From Miltoncostaea sp050249835 (GTDB taxonomy: Bacteria > Actinomycetota > Thermoleophilia > Miltoncostaeales > Miltoncostaeaceae), in assembly GCA_050249835.1 (NCBI GenBank), contig JBFWPT010000019.1, positions 1 to 62,377 on the forward strand: a DNA stretch of 62,377 bases. Direction: 5' to 3'. Made by a program: the position numbers and the translations under genes. The notes beneath the pieces are model-generated. The model was not told the origin of the DNA, ran no database searches, and saw only the letters and a list, made by a program, of their open reading frames with translations. This document shows positions 24,063 through 33,654 of the stretch, piece after piece; within the stretch, counting starts at the first letter, position 1; the number at the start of each line of letters is the position of its first letter.

Positions 24063-25813
24063 GAGGCCTCCGCGGCGACCGCCGCCGGCGGGGCGGCCTC
24101 CCGCTCGCGCGGCATGTCGCCCGTGAGCATCCGCGCGCGCAGCGCGAGGGTGAGGGCGAGCCGCACGTCGGGGTCGTCCAGGTCGCGGTCCGTCAGCTCG
24201 CGGACGCGCCCGAGCCGGTAGAGCAGGGTGTTGACGTGGACGTTGAGGCGCCGCGCCGCGGCCCGGGGGCTCCACGACGTCGCGGCCATCGCCTCGAGGG
24301 TCGCCACGAGCGGCGCGGCGCCCCGGCCCTGGGCCTCCTGGCGCAGCAGCGGCCCGAGCCACTCCTCGATGTAGCGCTCGAGGCGCTCCGGCGGGCTCAC
24401 GTCCAGCAGCAGCCGCTCCGCGCCGAGCGCGCGGTAGGGGTGCACCTCGCCGGCGCGCTGCATCCGGCGCCCGACGCGCAGCGCGAGCCGCGCCTGGGCG
24501 AGCAGCCCGTGCAGGTCGACCGGGCCGCCGCTCTCGCCGCTCACGCCGCAGGAGAAGGAGGCGCCCCCGGTCTGCGAGCCGCAGGCCGTGAGGAGCGCGA
24601 GGGCGCACCGCTCGGCCTCGTCGGCGCCCGCGGGCTCCGGCAGCAGCACCACCAGCGCGCCGGCCCGCTCCACGACCATCGCGCCCGGGTGCCGCGTCTC
24701 GGCGGCCGCCGAGAGGGCCCGCACCAGCCGCATGGCGCTCGTGCGCTCCGCCGTCGCGCGGCGGGCCGACGCCTCGTCGGGCTCCACCAGCAGGACCCAC
24801 ATCTTGCGCCGCAGCCGGTACCCGAGCCGGGCGGCGGCGGTGGTGAGCCGGGCGGCGTCCTCCTCGCTGAGCTGCCCCGACAGCAACTCCTCCACGACGT
24901 CGCCCCGCAGCCGGCGCTCGGCCTCGGCCGCCGCCCGCTCCCGCGAGAGCTCCAGGGCGAGCACCGTCACCCCGTGCTCCAGGGCCCGGCGGCGCACGCT
25001 GTCGACGACCCCGTCGGCCGGGCCCGTCACCAGGCGCCCCAGGCGGTCGCGGCCCGCGCGCACCGGGAGCACCTCCAGGTCGCCCATCGTCACGGCGGCG
25101 GACCCGGGGTCGAGCCGCGCCGGCAAGGCGCCCACCTCGCGCGGGGCGATCCGCTCCCCCTCGTCGTCGTACAAGGCGACCGGGCCGCCCGAGTGCCGGG
25201 CGATCTCGGCGCAGATGGCCGCCAGCCCGGCGCCCGTGAGGGCGAGCTGGGTGAAGCGCCGGTGGATCTCCTCCGAGCGGCGGAGGTCCGCCACCTGGGC
25301 CTCGAGCCGCTCGTGCATGCCCGAGCGCTCCAGGGCCCCCGCCACCTGGGCGCCGATCGCGGCCAGGAAGGAGACCTCGTCGGCCCGGAAGTCGTGGGGC
25401 TCGACGGTCTGCACGTTCAGCACCCCGACGAGGCGGTCGCCGGAGATGATGGGCACCGAGCACATCGCGACGAACCGCGCCTGGTCCACCCCGGGCAGCC
25501 AGCGGAACCGGGGCTCGTGGCGGAAGTCCGCCACGACGACCGGGGCGCGCTCGGCGGCGGCGGTGCCCGTGATCCCCACGCCCAGGCGCAGGCGCACGCG
25601 GCCGACCTCCGTCTGGGAGAGGCCGTTGGTCGCCGACAGCACCAGCGCGTCGCCCGGGGGCTCGAGCAGGTAGATGGAGCAGACGTCGACGTCCATCGCG
25701 TCGGTGGTCTCGGCGATCACGAGGCGCACCAGCGCCCCGGCATCGAGGGTCTGCACCGCCGCCGTCGCGAGGCGCTGCAGGTATTGGAGCTCGCGGAGGA
25801 CGTCCATCGCCAC
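24059..25813 (-). CDS. GAF and PucR-type HTH transcriptional regulator of nitrate assimilation
   Basis: A 584-residue regulator. Residues about 15-160 form a GAF domain (VCSIYLLEPPGDALVL, GVGITGTAAAERAPVVVAD), followed by a linker resembling a PucR-type GGDEF-like region (VVEELLSGQLSEEDAARL) and a C-terminal PucR HTH (WSPRAAARRLNVHVNTLLYRLGRV). It is the first gene of the coupled minus-strand trio and is divergent from narK at 26025, so it is placed to control the nitrate genes. Start ATG 25813, or ATG 25807 two codons on. Confidence 0.85.
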   Translation of the reverse strand: MAMDVLRELQYLQRLATAAVQTLDAGALVRLVIAETTDAMDVDVCSIYLLEPPGDALVLSATNGLSQTEVGRVRLRLGVGITGTAAAERAPVVVADFRHEPRFRWLPGVDQARFVAMCSVPIISGDRLVGVLNVQTVEPHDFRADEVSFLAAIGAQVAGALERSGMHERLEAQVADLRRSEEIHRRFTQLALTGAGLAAICAEIARHSGGPVALYDDEGERIAPREVGALPARLDPGSAAVTMGDLEVLPVRAGRDRLGRLVTGPADGVVDSVRRRALEHGVTVLALELSRERAAAEAERRLRGDVVEELLSGQLSEEDAARLTTAAARLGYRLRRKMWVLLVEPDEASARRATAERTSAMRLVRALSAAAETRHPGAMVVERAGALVVLLPEPAGADEAERCALALLTACGSQTGGASFSCGVSGESGGPVDLHGLLAQARLALRVGRRMQRAGEVHPYRALGAERLLLDVSPPERLERYIEEWLGPLLRQEAQGRGAAPLVATLEAMAATSWSPRAAARRLNVHVNTLLYRLGRVRELTDRDLDDPDVRLALTLALRARMLTGDMPREREAAPPAAVAAEAS

Positions 25814-26024
25814 CGCCGGGAACGCTAGGGCCGCATCCCGCGGGGGTCCTCGTACATCGAGACAGAGATCGGGGTCCGGAACTTGTACGCGGCGTCCGAG
25901 GCCGGGGCCCCGCCACCTCGGTCCCAGGCCACAGGAGGCGGCGCGCGGATTTCGGACCGGCGCTCCATACCGGAGCGGGGCGCCCCCTTCCTAGCCTCAC
26001 CTCGTCGTCGCCGAGGGAGGATCG
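25814..26024. promoter_or_regulatory. Divergent promoter region of the nitrate locus
   Basis: This 211-base gap separates the PucR-type regulator from narK. It should hold both promoters and the regulator's sites. GAGGGAGG at 26011-26018 is the narK ribosome site. I could not assign -10/-35 boxes. Confidence 0.5.
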
Positions 26025-27398
26025 ATGAGCACGAGCGCAGCACCACGGAGGATCGGCTGGGCCGGCCGCGCCGGCGGCCGCTGGATCGACGACTGGCGCC
26101 CGGAGGACCCCGCGTTCTGGGAGGCGGGCGGCCGCACCATCGCGCGCCGGAACCTGATCTTCTCGATCGTCTCCGAGCACATCGGGTTCTCGATCTGGAC
26201 CCTCTGGTCGGTGTTCGTGCTCTTCCTCGGGCCGGAGTACGGCTTCGACCCGAGCCAGAAGTTCCTGCTCACCGCGGCGCCGGCGGCGGTCGGCGCGCTC
26301 GCCCGTCTTCCCTACTCGTTCGCGGTCGCGCGGTTCGGCGGACGCAACTGGACCATCGTGAGCGCGCTGCTGCTGCTGATCCCGTGCGTGCTGGCGGGGA
26401 TCGTGCTGGAGCCGGGCGTCTCGTTCACCACCCTGCTGCTGGTGGCGATGGCCGCCGGCGTCGGCGGCGGCAACTTCGCGTCGTCGATGGTCAACATCTC
26501 CACCTTCTACCCGCAGCGCCTGAAGGGCTGGGCGCTCGGCCTGAACGCCGGCGGGGGGAACATCGGGGTCGCGGCCGTCCAGCTCGTGGGGCTGCTGGTG
26601 CTCGCGACGGTGGGTGCCGCGCACCCGCGGGTCATCCTCCTCATCTACATCCCGCTGATCGGGGTCTCGGCGCTCTGCGCGGCCCTGTTCATGGACAACC
26701 TGAGCCACGTCCGCAACGACAAGCGGGCCCTGCGCGACGTGTCGTCCGACCGCCACACCTGGATCCTCTCGTTTCTCTACATCGGGACGTTCGGCTCCTT
26801 CATCGGCTTCTCGTTCGCCTTCGGGCAGGTGCTGCTGGTCCAGTTCCCCGAGAGCTTCACGACGCCGCTCGAGGCCGCCTACGTCACGTTCCTCGGCCCC
26901 CTCATCGGCTCGCTCGTGCGGCCGTTCGGCGGCAAGCTCGCCGACCGCCTGGGCGGGGCCGCAGTGACCTTCTGGAACTTCCTCGCCATGGCGGTCTCCG
27001 CCTCGCTGGTGCTGGTCGCGTCGATGCAGGGCTCGCTGGCCCTGTTCATCGGGGGCTTCATCGCCCTCTTCGTCTTCGCCGGGATCGGCAACGGCTCCAC
27101 GTACAAGATGATCCCCGCGATCTTCGGGGCGAAGGCCGACATCGCGACCGCCGCGGGCGCCGAGCCCACCCGCCAGGAGGCGGAGGCGCGCCGGCTGTCC
27201 GGGGCCCTCATCGGGATCGCCGGCGCGGTCGGCGGCCTGGGCGGCGTCCTCGTGAACATCGCGTTCCGCGAGTCCTTCCTCCAGAGCGGCACCGGCGACG
27301 CGGCCTACATCTCCTTCATCGCCTTCTACGCGGTGTGCCTCGTCGTCACCTGGTGGGTGTACCTCCGTCCCTCGGGCCGCCGCCTGCCGGGGGTCTGA
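26025..27398 (+). CDS. narK: Nitrate/nitrite transporter of the NNP family
   Basis: A 457-residue major facilitator protein that moves nitrate (with H+ or in exchange for nitrite) across the membrane. The nitrate signature segments GGGNFASSMVNISTFYP and NAGGGNIGVA are present, with Arg residues in helix 2 (LARLPYSFAVARFGGRN) and helix 8 (GSLVRPFGGKLADRLGG). About 12 membrane helices can be seen. Start ATG 26025 with GAGGGAGG upstream. It is the first gene of narK-nasA-nirB-nirD-moeA. Confidence 0.95.
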   Translation: MSTSAAPRRIGWAGRAGGRWIDDWRPEDPAFWEAGGRTIARRNLIFSIVSEHIGFSIWTLWSVFVLFLGPEYGFDPSQKFLLTAAPAAVGALARLPYSFAVARFGGRNWTIVSALLLLIPCVLAGIVLEPGVSFTTLLLVAMAAGVGGGNFASSMVNISTFYPQRLKGWALGLNAGGGNIGVAAVQLVGLLVLATVGAAHPRVILLIYIPLIGVSALCAALFMDNLSHVRNDKRALRDVSSDRHTWILSFLYIGTFGSFIGFSFAFGQVLLVQFPESFTTPLEAAYVTFLGPLIGSLVRPFGGKLADRLGGAAVTFWNFLAMAVSASLVLVASMQGSLALFIGGFIALFVFAGIGNGSTYKMIPAIFGAKADIATAAGAEPTRQEAEARRLSGALIGIAGAVGGLGGVLVNIAFRESFLQSGTGDAAYISFIAFYAVCLVVTWWVYLRPSGRRLPGV

Positions 27399-27403
27399 GC
27401 ACC

Positions 27404-29536
27404 GTGGCGACCACGACCGCCCCGGCCGTCTCCACGGCCACCGCGACCCACTGCCCGTACTGCGCGCTGCAGTGCGCCATGGAGGTCACGGCCGGGGCGG
27501 AGGGGGCGACGGTCGCCGGCCGGGACTTCCCGACCAACGGCGGGGGGCTCTGCCGCAAGGGGTGGACGGCGGCCTCGCTGCTGGACCACCCCGAGCGGCT
27601 GCGCACCCCGCTCGTCCGCCGGGTGCGCGGCGGCGCGCTGGAGCCCGCGTCGTGGGAGGAGGCGCTCTCCCGGGTCGCGGCGGGGCTCGCCGGCGCGCAG
27701 CGCGCCCACGGGCCGGAGGCGGCCGGCGTCTTCGGCGGGGGCGGCCTGACGAACGAGAAGGCCTACCTGCTCGGCAAGTTCGCCCGCATCGGCCTGCGCA
27801 CCCCGTCCATCGACTACAACGGCCGCTTCTGCATGTCGTCGGCCGCGGCCGCCGGGACGCGGGCGTTCGGCATCGACCGCGGCCTGCCCTTCCCGCTGTC
27901 GGACCTCGCCGAGAGCCGCGTGATCGTCCTGGTCGGCGCGAACCCGGCCGCGACCATGCCGCCCGCGCTGCGCCACATCGAAGAGGCCCGGCGGCGCGGG
28001 GCGACGCTGGTGGTCGTGGATCCGCGCGCCACCACCACCGCCCTCTCCGCGGACCTCCACATGGCGCCGGCCCCGGGCACGGACATGGCGCTCGCCAACG
28101 GCCTGCTGCACATCCTGGTGCGCGAGCGGATGATCGACCGGACGTACATCCGGGCCCGCACCGAGGGCTTCGGCGCCGTGCTGCAGACCGTCGCGACCTA
28201 CTGGCCGGACCGGGTCGAGCGCATCACGGGCATCCCCGCCGCGGACATCCGGCGGCTGGCCCTCATGCTCGGCGAGGCGCCGACCGCGACGGTGCTCACG
28301 GCGCGCGGCGCCGAGCAGCACGTCACCGGGACCGACACGGTCCTCTCCTGGATCAACCTCATGCTCGCCCTCGGCCAGCCGGGCCGGCGCGGCGGCGGCT
28401 ACGGCTGCCTCACCGGGCAGGGCAACGGGCAGGGCGGCCGCGAGCACGGCCAGAAGGCGGACCAGCTCCCGGGGTACCGCCGCATCGACGACCCCGCCGC
28501 CCGCGCGCACGTCGCGGGGGTCTGGGGCGTCCCGGCCGACGAGCTCCCCGGGCCGGGCCGCTCGGCCTACGAGATGCTCGCGGCGCTCGGCGAGCCCGGC
28601 GGCGTGCGGGCCCTCCTGGTGATGGGCTCCAACCCCGTCGTCTCCGCGCCGGACGCCGGGCACGTGGAGCGGCGCCTCGACGCCCTCGACTTCCTGGCGG
28701 TCGCGGACCCCTTCATGTCGGAGACGGCGGCGCGGGCGGACGTCGTGCTCCCCTCGGCCCAGTGGGCGGAGGAGGACGGCACGATGACCAACCTGGAGGG
28801 CCGCGTCATCCGCCGGCGGCGGGCGCTGCCGCCCCCGGAGGGCGTGCGCACGGACGCCGAGATCCTCACCGGCCTCGCGGCCGCGCTCGGCCGCGGCCAC
28901 CTCTTCCCGAGCGCGGCGCCCCGCGACATCTTCGCGGAGCTCGGCCGCGCGAGCGCCGGGGGCCCGGCCGACTACTCCGGCATCACCTACGAGCGCATCG
29001 AGGCGGAGGACGGGGTGTTCTGGCCGTGCCCCGGCCCGGGGCATCCCGGCACGCCGCGCCTCTTCGCCGACCGCTTCGCCACCCGCGACGGCCGCGCCCG
29101 CTTCCACGCGGTCGAGCACCGGCCGGCCGGCGAGGAGCCGGACACCGCGTTCCCCATGCACCTCACCACCGGCCGCGTGATGGGCCAGTACCAGTCCGGC
29201 ACCCAGACCCGCCGCGTCCCGGAGCTGGCCGAGGCGGAGCCGGGACCGTTCGTCGAGATCCACCCCCAGATCGCCCGCCTGTTCGGCATCGCGGAGGGGG
29301 ACGACGTGCGCGTCACCACCCGCCGCGGGGACGCCGTCGCACCGGCGCGCCTCTCGCGCTCCATCCGCCACGACACGGTCTTCATGCCGTTCCACTGGGC
29401 GGGTGAGGGGCGGGCGAACCTCGTCACCGACCCGTCCCTCGACCCGGTGTCCCGCATGCCGGAGTTCAAGTCCTGCGCGGTGCGCATCGCGCCCGCCCGC
29501 CCATCCGACCCCGCCCACGGAGGTGGACACCCATGA
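27404..29536 (+). CDS. nasA: Assimilatory nitrate reductase, molybdopterin catalytic subunit
   Basis: Reduces nitrate to nitrite in the cytoplasm. The 710-residue protein begins with a [4Fe-4S] cluster motif (Cys17, Cys20, Cys24, Cys50: CPYCALQC...LCRKG) and continues with the bis-MGD-binding oxidoreductase fold (NGRFCMSSAAAAGTRAFG, TGQGNGQGGREHG, VVLPSAQWAEEDGTMTNLEGR) and a C-terminal molybdopterin dinucleotide domain (TTGRVMGQYQSGTQTRR). No twin-arginine signal. GTG 27404 lies 5 bases after narK and the stop abuts nirB by a 4-base overlap. No dedicated electron-transfer subunit is nearby. Confidence 0.94.
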   Translation: MATTTAPAVSTATATHCPYCALQCAMEVTAGAEGATVAGRDFPTNGGGLCRKGWTAASLLDHPERLRTPLVRRVRGGALEPASWEEALSRVAAGLAGAQRAHGPEAAGVFGGGGLTNEKAYLLGKFARIGLRTPSIDYNGRFCMSSAAAAGTRAFGIDRGLPFPLSDLAESRVIVLVGANPAATMPPALRHIEEARRRGATLVVVDPRATTTALSADLHMAPAPGTDMALANGLLHILVRERMIDRTYIRARTEGFGAVLQTVATYWPDRVERITGIPAADIRRLALMLGEAPTATVLTARGAEQHVTGTDTVLSWINLMLALGQPGRRGGGYGCLTGQGNGQGGREHGQKADQLPGYRRIDDPAARAHVAGVWGVPADELPGPGRSAYEMLAALGEPGGVRALLVMGSNPVVSAPDAGHVERRLDALDFLAVADPFMSETAARADVVLPSAQWAEEDGTMTNLEGRVIRRRRALPPPEGVRTDAEILTGLAAALGRGHLFPSAAPRDIFAELGRASAGGPADYSGITYERIEAEDGVFWPCPGPGHPGTPRLFADRFATRDGRARFHAVEHRPAGEEPDTAFPMHLTTGRVMGQYQSGTQTRRVPELAEAEPGPFVEIHPQIARLFGIAEGDDVRVTTRRGDAVAPARLSRSIRHDTVFMPFHWAGEGRANLVTDPSLDPVSRMPEFKSCAVRIAPARPSDPAHGGGHP

Positions 29537-32022
29537 CGACGATGCTCCGGACCGGCGCCCCCGCCGGCCCCGACACAACGCTCCGCCGCCGGCTCGTCGT
29601 GATCGGCAACGGCATGGCGGGCGCCCGCGCGGTGGAGGAGATCCTGGCGCGCGGCGGCGGGGACCTCTTCGACGTGACCATGATCGGCGACGAGCCCTAC
29701 GGGAACTACAACCGCATCCTGCTGTCGGGCGTCCTGTCGGGCGAGTCCGAGCCGCGCGACATCTTCATCAACCCGCTCGACTGGTACGACGAGAACGGGG
29801 TCACGCTGCGGGCGGGGGCCCGGGTCGCCGGCATCGACCGCGACGAGCAGGTGGTCTCCACGGACGACGGGGCGGAGGTGCCCTACGACCTCCTGATCCT
29901 CGCCACCGGCAGCCGGCCCTTCCTGCCGCCCATCGACGGGATGCTCGACGACGAGGGCGGGCTGCGCCCCGGGATCTTCGCCTTCCGCACCATCGACGAC
30001 TGCGCCGCCATCGCCGCCCACGCGCGGGGCTGCGGGCGCGCCGCGGTCATCGGCGGGGGCCTGCTGGGGCTGGAGGCCGCGCGCGGGCTGCTCACGCACG
30101 ACGTCGCCGTCGAGGTCGTCGAGGCCGGGCCGTACCTCATGGGCCAGCAGCTCGACGCGGAGGGCGGGCGCATCCTGGCCCGCACGATCGAGGGCATGGG
30201 CATCGGCGTCCACTGCGGCGCGGCCACGGTCGCGGTGACCGGCGACGGCGAGGTGACCGGGCTCCGGTTCGCGGACGGCTCCGAGTTGGAGTGCGACATG
30301 GTCGTCGTGGCGGCCGGTATCCGGGCGAACGCCGGCCTCGCCGCGGACTGCGGCCTGCCGGTCGGCCGGGCCGTCGTCGTGGACGACCAGATGCGCACGT
30401 CCGACCCGAACGTCTACGCCGTGGGGGAGTGCGCCGAGCACCGCGAGATGGTCTACGGGCTGGTGGCGCCCCTATGGGAGCAGGCCAAGGTGCTCGCGGA
30501 CCACATCACCGGCACCCTCCCGGATGCGGCGTACGAGGGCTCCCAGGTCGCGACCAAGCTCAAGGTGATGGGCGTGGAGCTGGCGGTGATGGGGGAGAAG
30601 GAGCCGCGCGACGAGCACGACGAGGTCGTGCGCTACAGCGACCCCCACCGCGGGGTCTACAAGTCGATCGTCGTGCGGGACGGCCGCCTCGTGGGGGCCA
30701 CGATGCTCGGGGACGTCGGCAAGGTGCCGCTGCTGACCCAGGCCTTCGACAAGGGCACCCCGCTCCCCGAGGACCGCCTCGAGATGCTGTTCGACGTCGG
30801 CGAGCCGGCGGCCGGGCCGTCCGTGGCCGACCTCCCCGACGACGCCCAGATCTGCAACTGCAACGGCGTCACGAAGGGCGCGATCTCCTGCTGCGCGTCC
30901 GAGGGCGGCCTCAGCGTGGCGGGCGTCATGAAGGCGACCCGCGCCGGCATGGGCTGCGGGTCGTGCAAGGACCGGGTCGCCGAGATCGTGGAGTGGGCGT
31001 CGGGCGGCGAGGCGGCGGAGGACCCCTCGGCGAGCTGGTACGTGCCCGGGGTCCCGCTGCCGAAGGCCGAGCTCACCGCGGAGATCCGGAGCCGCGGGCT
31101 GCGCTCGGTGTCGGCGGTCTTCGACGCGCTCGCCGGCGGCGTCGACGACCCGGGCAGCAAGATGGGCCTCACGTCGCTGCTGCGCACGATCTGGGGGCCG
31201 GACGAGCTCGGCGACGAGCGCGACGCGCGCTTCATCAACGACCGGGTCCACGCGAACATCCAGAAGGACGGGACGTTCTCGGTGGTCCCCGGCATCTCGG
31301 GGGGCGTCACCTCGGCGGCCGAGCTTCGCCGCATCGCGGACGTCGCCGACAAGTACGGCGTGCCGATGATCAAGATCACCGGCGGCCAGCGCATCGACCT
31401 GCTCGGGGTCGCCAAGGAGGACCTGCCGAGCATGTGGCAGGACCTCGGGATGCGGTCCGGGCACGCCTACGGCAAGTCGTTCCGGACGGTCAAGACGTGC
31501 GTCGGGTCGGAGTTCTGCCGCTTCGGCGTCGGCGACGCGGTGTCCCTGGGCATCGCCATCGAGGAGCGGTACAAGGGCCTGGAGGCGCCGGCCAAGCTGA
31601 AGCTCGCGGTGGCCGGGTGCCCCCGCAACTGCTCCGAGGCGATGGTCAAGGACGTCGGCGTCGTCGCCATCGAGGGGGGCCGCTGGGAGCTGTACGTCGG
31701 GGGCGCCGCCGGCGCGACCGTCCGCAAGGGCGACGTGCTTTGCACGCTCGACTCCCCGGATGAGGTCCTGACGATCACGGGCCGGTTCATCCAGTACTAC
31801 CGCGAGAACGCGCGGTGGCTGGAGCGGACCTACGACTTCGTCCCGCGCGTCGGATTGGACGAGTTGCGCGCGGTCGTGGTCGAGGACCGGGACGGCGACG
31901 CCGCCCGCCTCGACGCGGAGATCGCGCGGTCGGTGGAGGGCTACGAGGACCCGTGGGCGGCCGACGCCGCCCGTCCGGCCACGGCCAACCAGTTCGCGGC
32001 GCCGATCGCGGTGCGCTCGTGA
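29533..32022 (+). CDS. nirB: Nitrite reductase large subunit
   Basis: Six-electron reduction of nitrite to ammonium with NAD(P)H. The 829-residue protein has an FAD/NAD oxidoreductase module (VVIGNGMAGARAVEEIL, AVIGGGLLGLEAA), a BFD-like [2Fe-2S] domain (CNCNGVTKG...GCGSCK, about residues 440-480) and a C-terminal siroheme/[4Fe-4S] half-domain with TCVGSEFCRFG and GCPRNCSEA (about 655-700). ATG 29533 overlaps the nasA stop, and its own stop overlaps the nirD GTG, so stoichiometric expression is likely. Confidence 0.96.
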   Translation: MTTMLRTGAPAGPDTTLRRRLVVIGNGMAGARAVEEILARGGGDLFDVTMIGDEPYGNYNRILLSGVLSGESEPRDIFINPLDWYDENGVTLRAGARVAGIDRDEQVVSTDDGAEVPYDLLILATGSRPFLPPIDGMLDDEGGLRPGIFAFRTIDDCAAIAAHARGCGRAAVIGGGLLGLEAARGLLTHDVAVEVVEAGPYLMGQQLDAEGGRILARTIEGMGIGVHCGAATVAVTGDGEVTGLRFADGSELECDMVVVAAGIRANAGLAADCGLPVGRAVVVDDQMRTSDPNVYAVGECAEHREMVYGLVAPLWEQAKVLADHITGTLPDAAYEGSQVATKLKVMGVELAVMGEKEPRDEHDEVVRYSDPHRGVYKSIVVRDGRLVGATMLGDVGKVPLLTQAFDKGTPLPEDRLEMLFDVGEPAAGPSVADLPDDAQICNCNGVTKGAISCCASEGGLSVAGVMKATRAGMGCGSCKDRVAEIVEWASGGEAAEDPSASWYVPGVPLPKAELTAEIRSRGLRSVSAVFDALAGGVDDPGSKMGLTSLLRTIWGPDELGDERDARFINDRVHANIQKDGTFSVVPGISGGVTSAAELRRIADVADKYGVPMIKITGGQRIDLLGVAKEDLPSMWQDLGMRSGHAYGKSFRTVKTCVGSEFCRFGVGDAVSLGIAIEERYKGLEAPAKLKLAVAGCPRNCSEAMVKDVGVVAIEGGRWELYVGGAAGATVRKGDVLCTLDSPDEVLTITGRFIQYYRENARWLERTYDFVPRVGLDELRAVVVEDRDGDAARLDAEIARSVEGYEDPWAADAARPATANQFAAPIAVRS

Positions 32023-32354
32023 GCGCGCCCACGATGATCCGGGCCTCCCACAAGCTCGGCCCCGTGGATCAGGTCCCCCCCGGCGAGGGCCGCGAGTTCG
32101 CGGTCGGCGACCACCGCATCGCGGTGTTCCGGCTGCGGGACGGGCGCGTCGCCGCGACGGACGCCCGCTGCCCCCACAAGGGCGGGCCCCTCGCGGACGG
32201 GATCGTCGGCCGCTCGTCGGTCGTCTGCCCGTTGCACGCGCGGCGCTACGCCTTCGCCGACGGCGCCGACGCCGACGGCGGCTGCGGGCTCGCCGTGCAC
32301 CCGGTGCACGTCGACGACGAGGGGGAGCTCGTCGTGGTGCTCCCCGCCACGTGA
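32019..32354 (+). CDS. nirD: Nitrite reductase small subunit (Rieske-type)
   Basis: A 111-residue Rieske [2Fe-2S] protein, partner of NirB. The cluster motif is CPHKGGPL...CPLHARRY, giving the Cys-X-His and Cys-X2-His ligands. GTG 32019 overlaps the nirB stop, and the stop overlaps moeA. Confidence 0.94.
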   Translation: MSAPTMIRASHKLGPVDQVPPGEGREFAVGDHRIAVFRLRDGRVAATDARCPHKGGPLADGIVGRSSVVCPLHARRYAFADGADADGGCGLAVHPVHVDDEGELVVVLPAT

Positions 32355-33574
32355 GCACGGTCGCCGCGCCGGCGCCGCCGCGGGCGCCGCGCGGCTGCGG
32401 GGCGGCCGGCCCGCTGTCCGCGGAGGACGCGCTGGCGGCGGCGCGGGCGCTCGCGCCGGACCCCGGCGCCGAGGAGGTCGCCCTCGAGCACCTCGCCGGC
32501 CGCCGCCTGGCGGAGTCCGTCGTGGCGCTGTCCGACCTGCCGCCCGCGGCCACGTCGGCGATGGACGGGTGGGCGGTGCAGGCGGCGGGCGCTGCGCCCG
32601 GCCGGCTCCTGCGGCTCGTGGGCGAGAGCGCCGCGGGCCACCCCGCGACGGGGGGCGTCGGGCCCGGCGAGGCGTGCCGCATCTCCACCGGCGCCCGCCT
32701 GCCCGCGGGCGCCGACGCGGTCCTGCGCCGTGAGGACGGGCACGAGGCCGGCGGCTTCCTCATCCCGTTCCTGCCGGTTCCGCCCGCCGCGGACGTGCGT
32801 CCGGCCGGGGACGACCTCAGGGCGGGGGAGGCCCTGCTCCACCCCGGCACGCTGCTGGCCCCGCACGAGGTCGCCGTCGTCGCGGCGGCCGGGCTCACGG
32901 GGGCGTCCTGCCGCCGCCGCGCGCGCGTCGCGGTCCTGACCACCGGCGACGAGCTCGTCCCGCCCGGCGCCCCGGTGCCGGCGCGGTCGACGATCGACGT
33001 CATCCTCCCGGCGCTCACCGCGCAGGTGGCGGCGGCGGGCGGGGCCGTGACCGCCTCGGCACGCGCGCGCGACGAGCGCGAGGACACCACGGCCGCGATC
33101 GCGGGGCTGCTCGCCGGCCGCCCGGACCTGCTCGTCACCGCCGGCGGCGTCTCGGCGGGCACCCGCGACCACGTGGCCGCGGCGCTGGAGGACCTGGGCA
33201 CCCGGTGGGAGGCGCGCGGCGTGGCGATGCGGCCCGGCCACCCCGTGAGGCTGGGCCGGGCCGGCGCCACGGCGGTCCTGGCCCTGCCCGGCAACCCGGC
33301 GGCCGCGGTCGTCTGCTTCCACCTGCTCGGGCGCGCGCTGCTGGGCCACGAGGACTGGGGGGCTCGGGCCACGCTCGCGGAGGACGTCCCCCGTCACCCC
33401 CGCGCGACCTCCTTCGTGCGCTGCGCGGAGGGGCCCGAGGGCCTCGTCCCGCTCGGCCGCCAGGGGTCGCACCAGGTGACCTCGCTCGCGGGCGCCCGGG
33501 TGCTGGCCTGGATCGCGCCCGGTGACGGCGCGGCCCCGGCCGGCGCGCGCGTCCCGGCATCCGGGATGGCCTGA
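32351..33574 (+). CDS. moeA: Molybdopterin molybdenumtransferase
   Basis: Inserts molybdate into adenylylated molybdopterin for the cofactor needed by the nitrate reductase. The 407-residue protein shows the MoeA domains: an N-terminal region with LPPAATSAMDGWAV, a middle MoCF-binding domain with TTGDELV and GGVSAGTRDH, then MRPGHPVRLG and LPGNPAAAVVCFHL, and a C-terminal beta domain. GTG 32351 overlaps nirD, making moeA the last gene of the nitrate operon, so cofactor supply is tied to enzyme synthesis. Confidence 0.93.
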   Translation: MSTVAAPAPPRAPRGCGAAGPLSAEDALAAARALAPDPGAEEVALEHLAGRRLAESVVALSDLPPAATSAMDGWAVQAAGAAPGRLLRLVGESAAGHPATGGVGPGEACRISTGARLPAGADAVLRREDGHEAGGFLIPFLPVPPAADVRPAGDDLRAGEALLHPGTLLAPHEVAVVAAAGLTGASCRRRARVAVLTTGDELVPPGAPVPARSTIDVILPALTAQVAAAGGAVTASARARDEREDTTAAIAGLLAGRPDLLVTAGGVSAGTRDHVAAALEDLGTRWEARGVAMRPGHPVRLGRAGATAVLALPGNPAAAVVCFHLLGRALLGHEDWGARATLAEDVPRHPRATSFVRCAEGPEGLVPLGRQGSHQVTSLAGARVLAWIAPGDGAAPAGARVPASGMA

Positions 33575-33654
33575 CACAGCGCCGGGTGCGCGCTGGTGCG
33601 GGTTCCGGCGACCAGGGTAGGTTGGCGCCCGTAAACCCGCGAAGGGGGTCGGGC

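Noticed and set aside
23241..26756. 1171-codon minus-strand open frame
   Set aside because: Outside the HemD-like part (23241-24062) it is Arg/Pro/Ala-rich shadow sequence antisense to narK and out of frame with the PucR-type gene.
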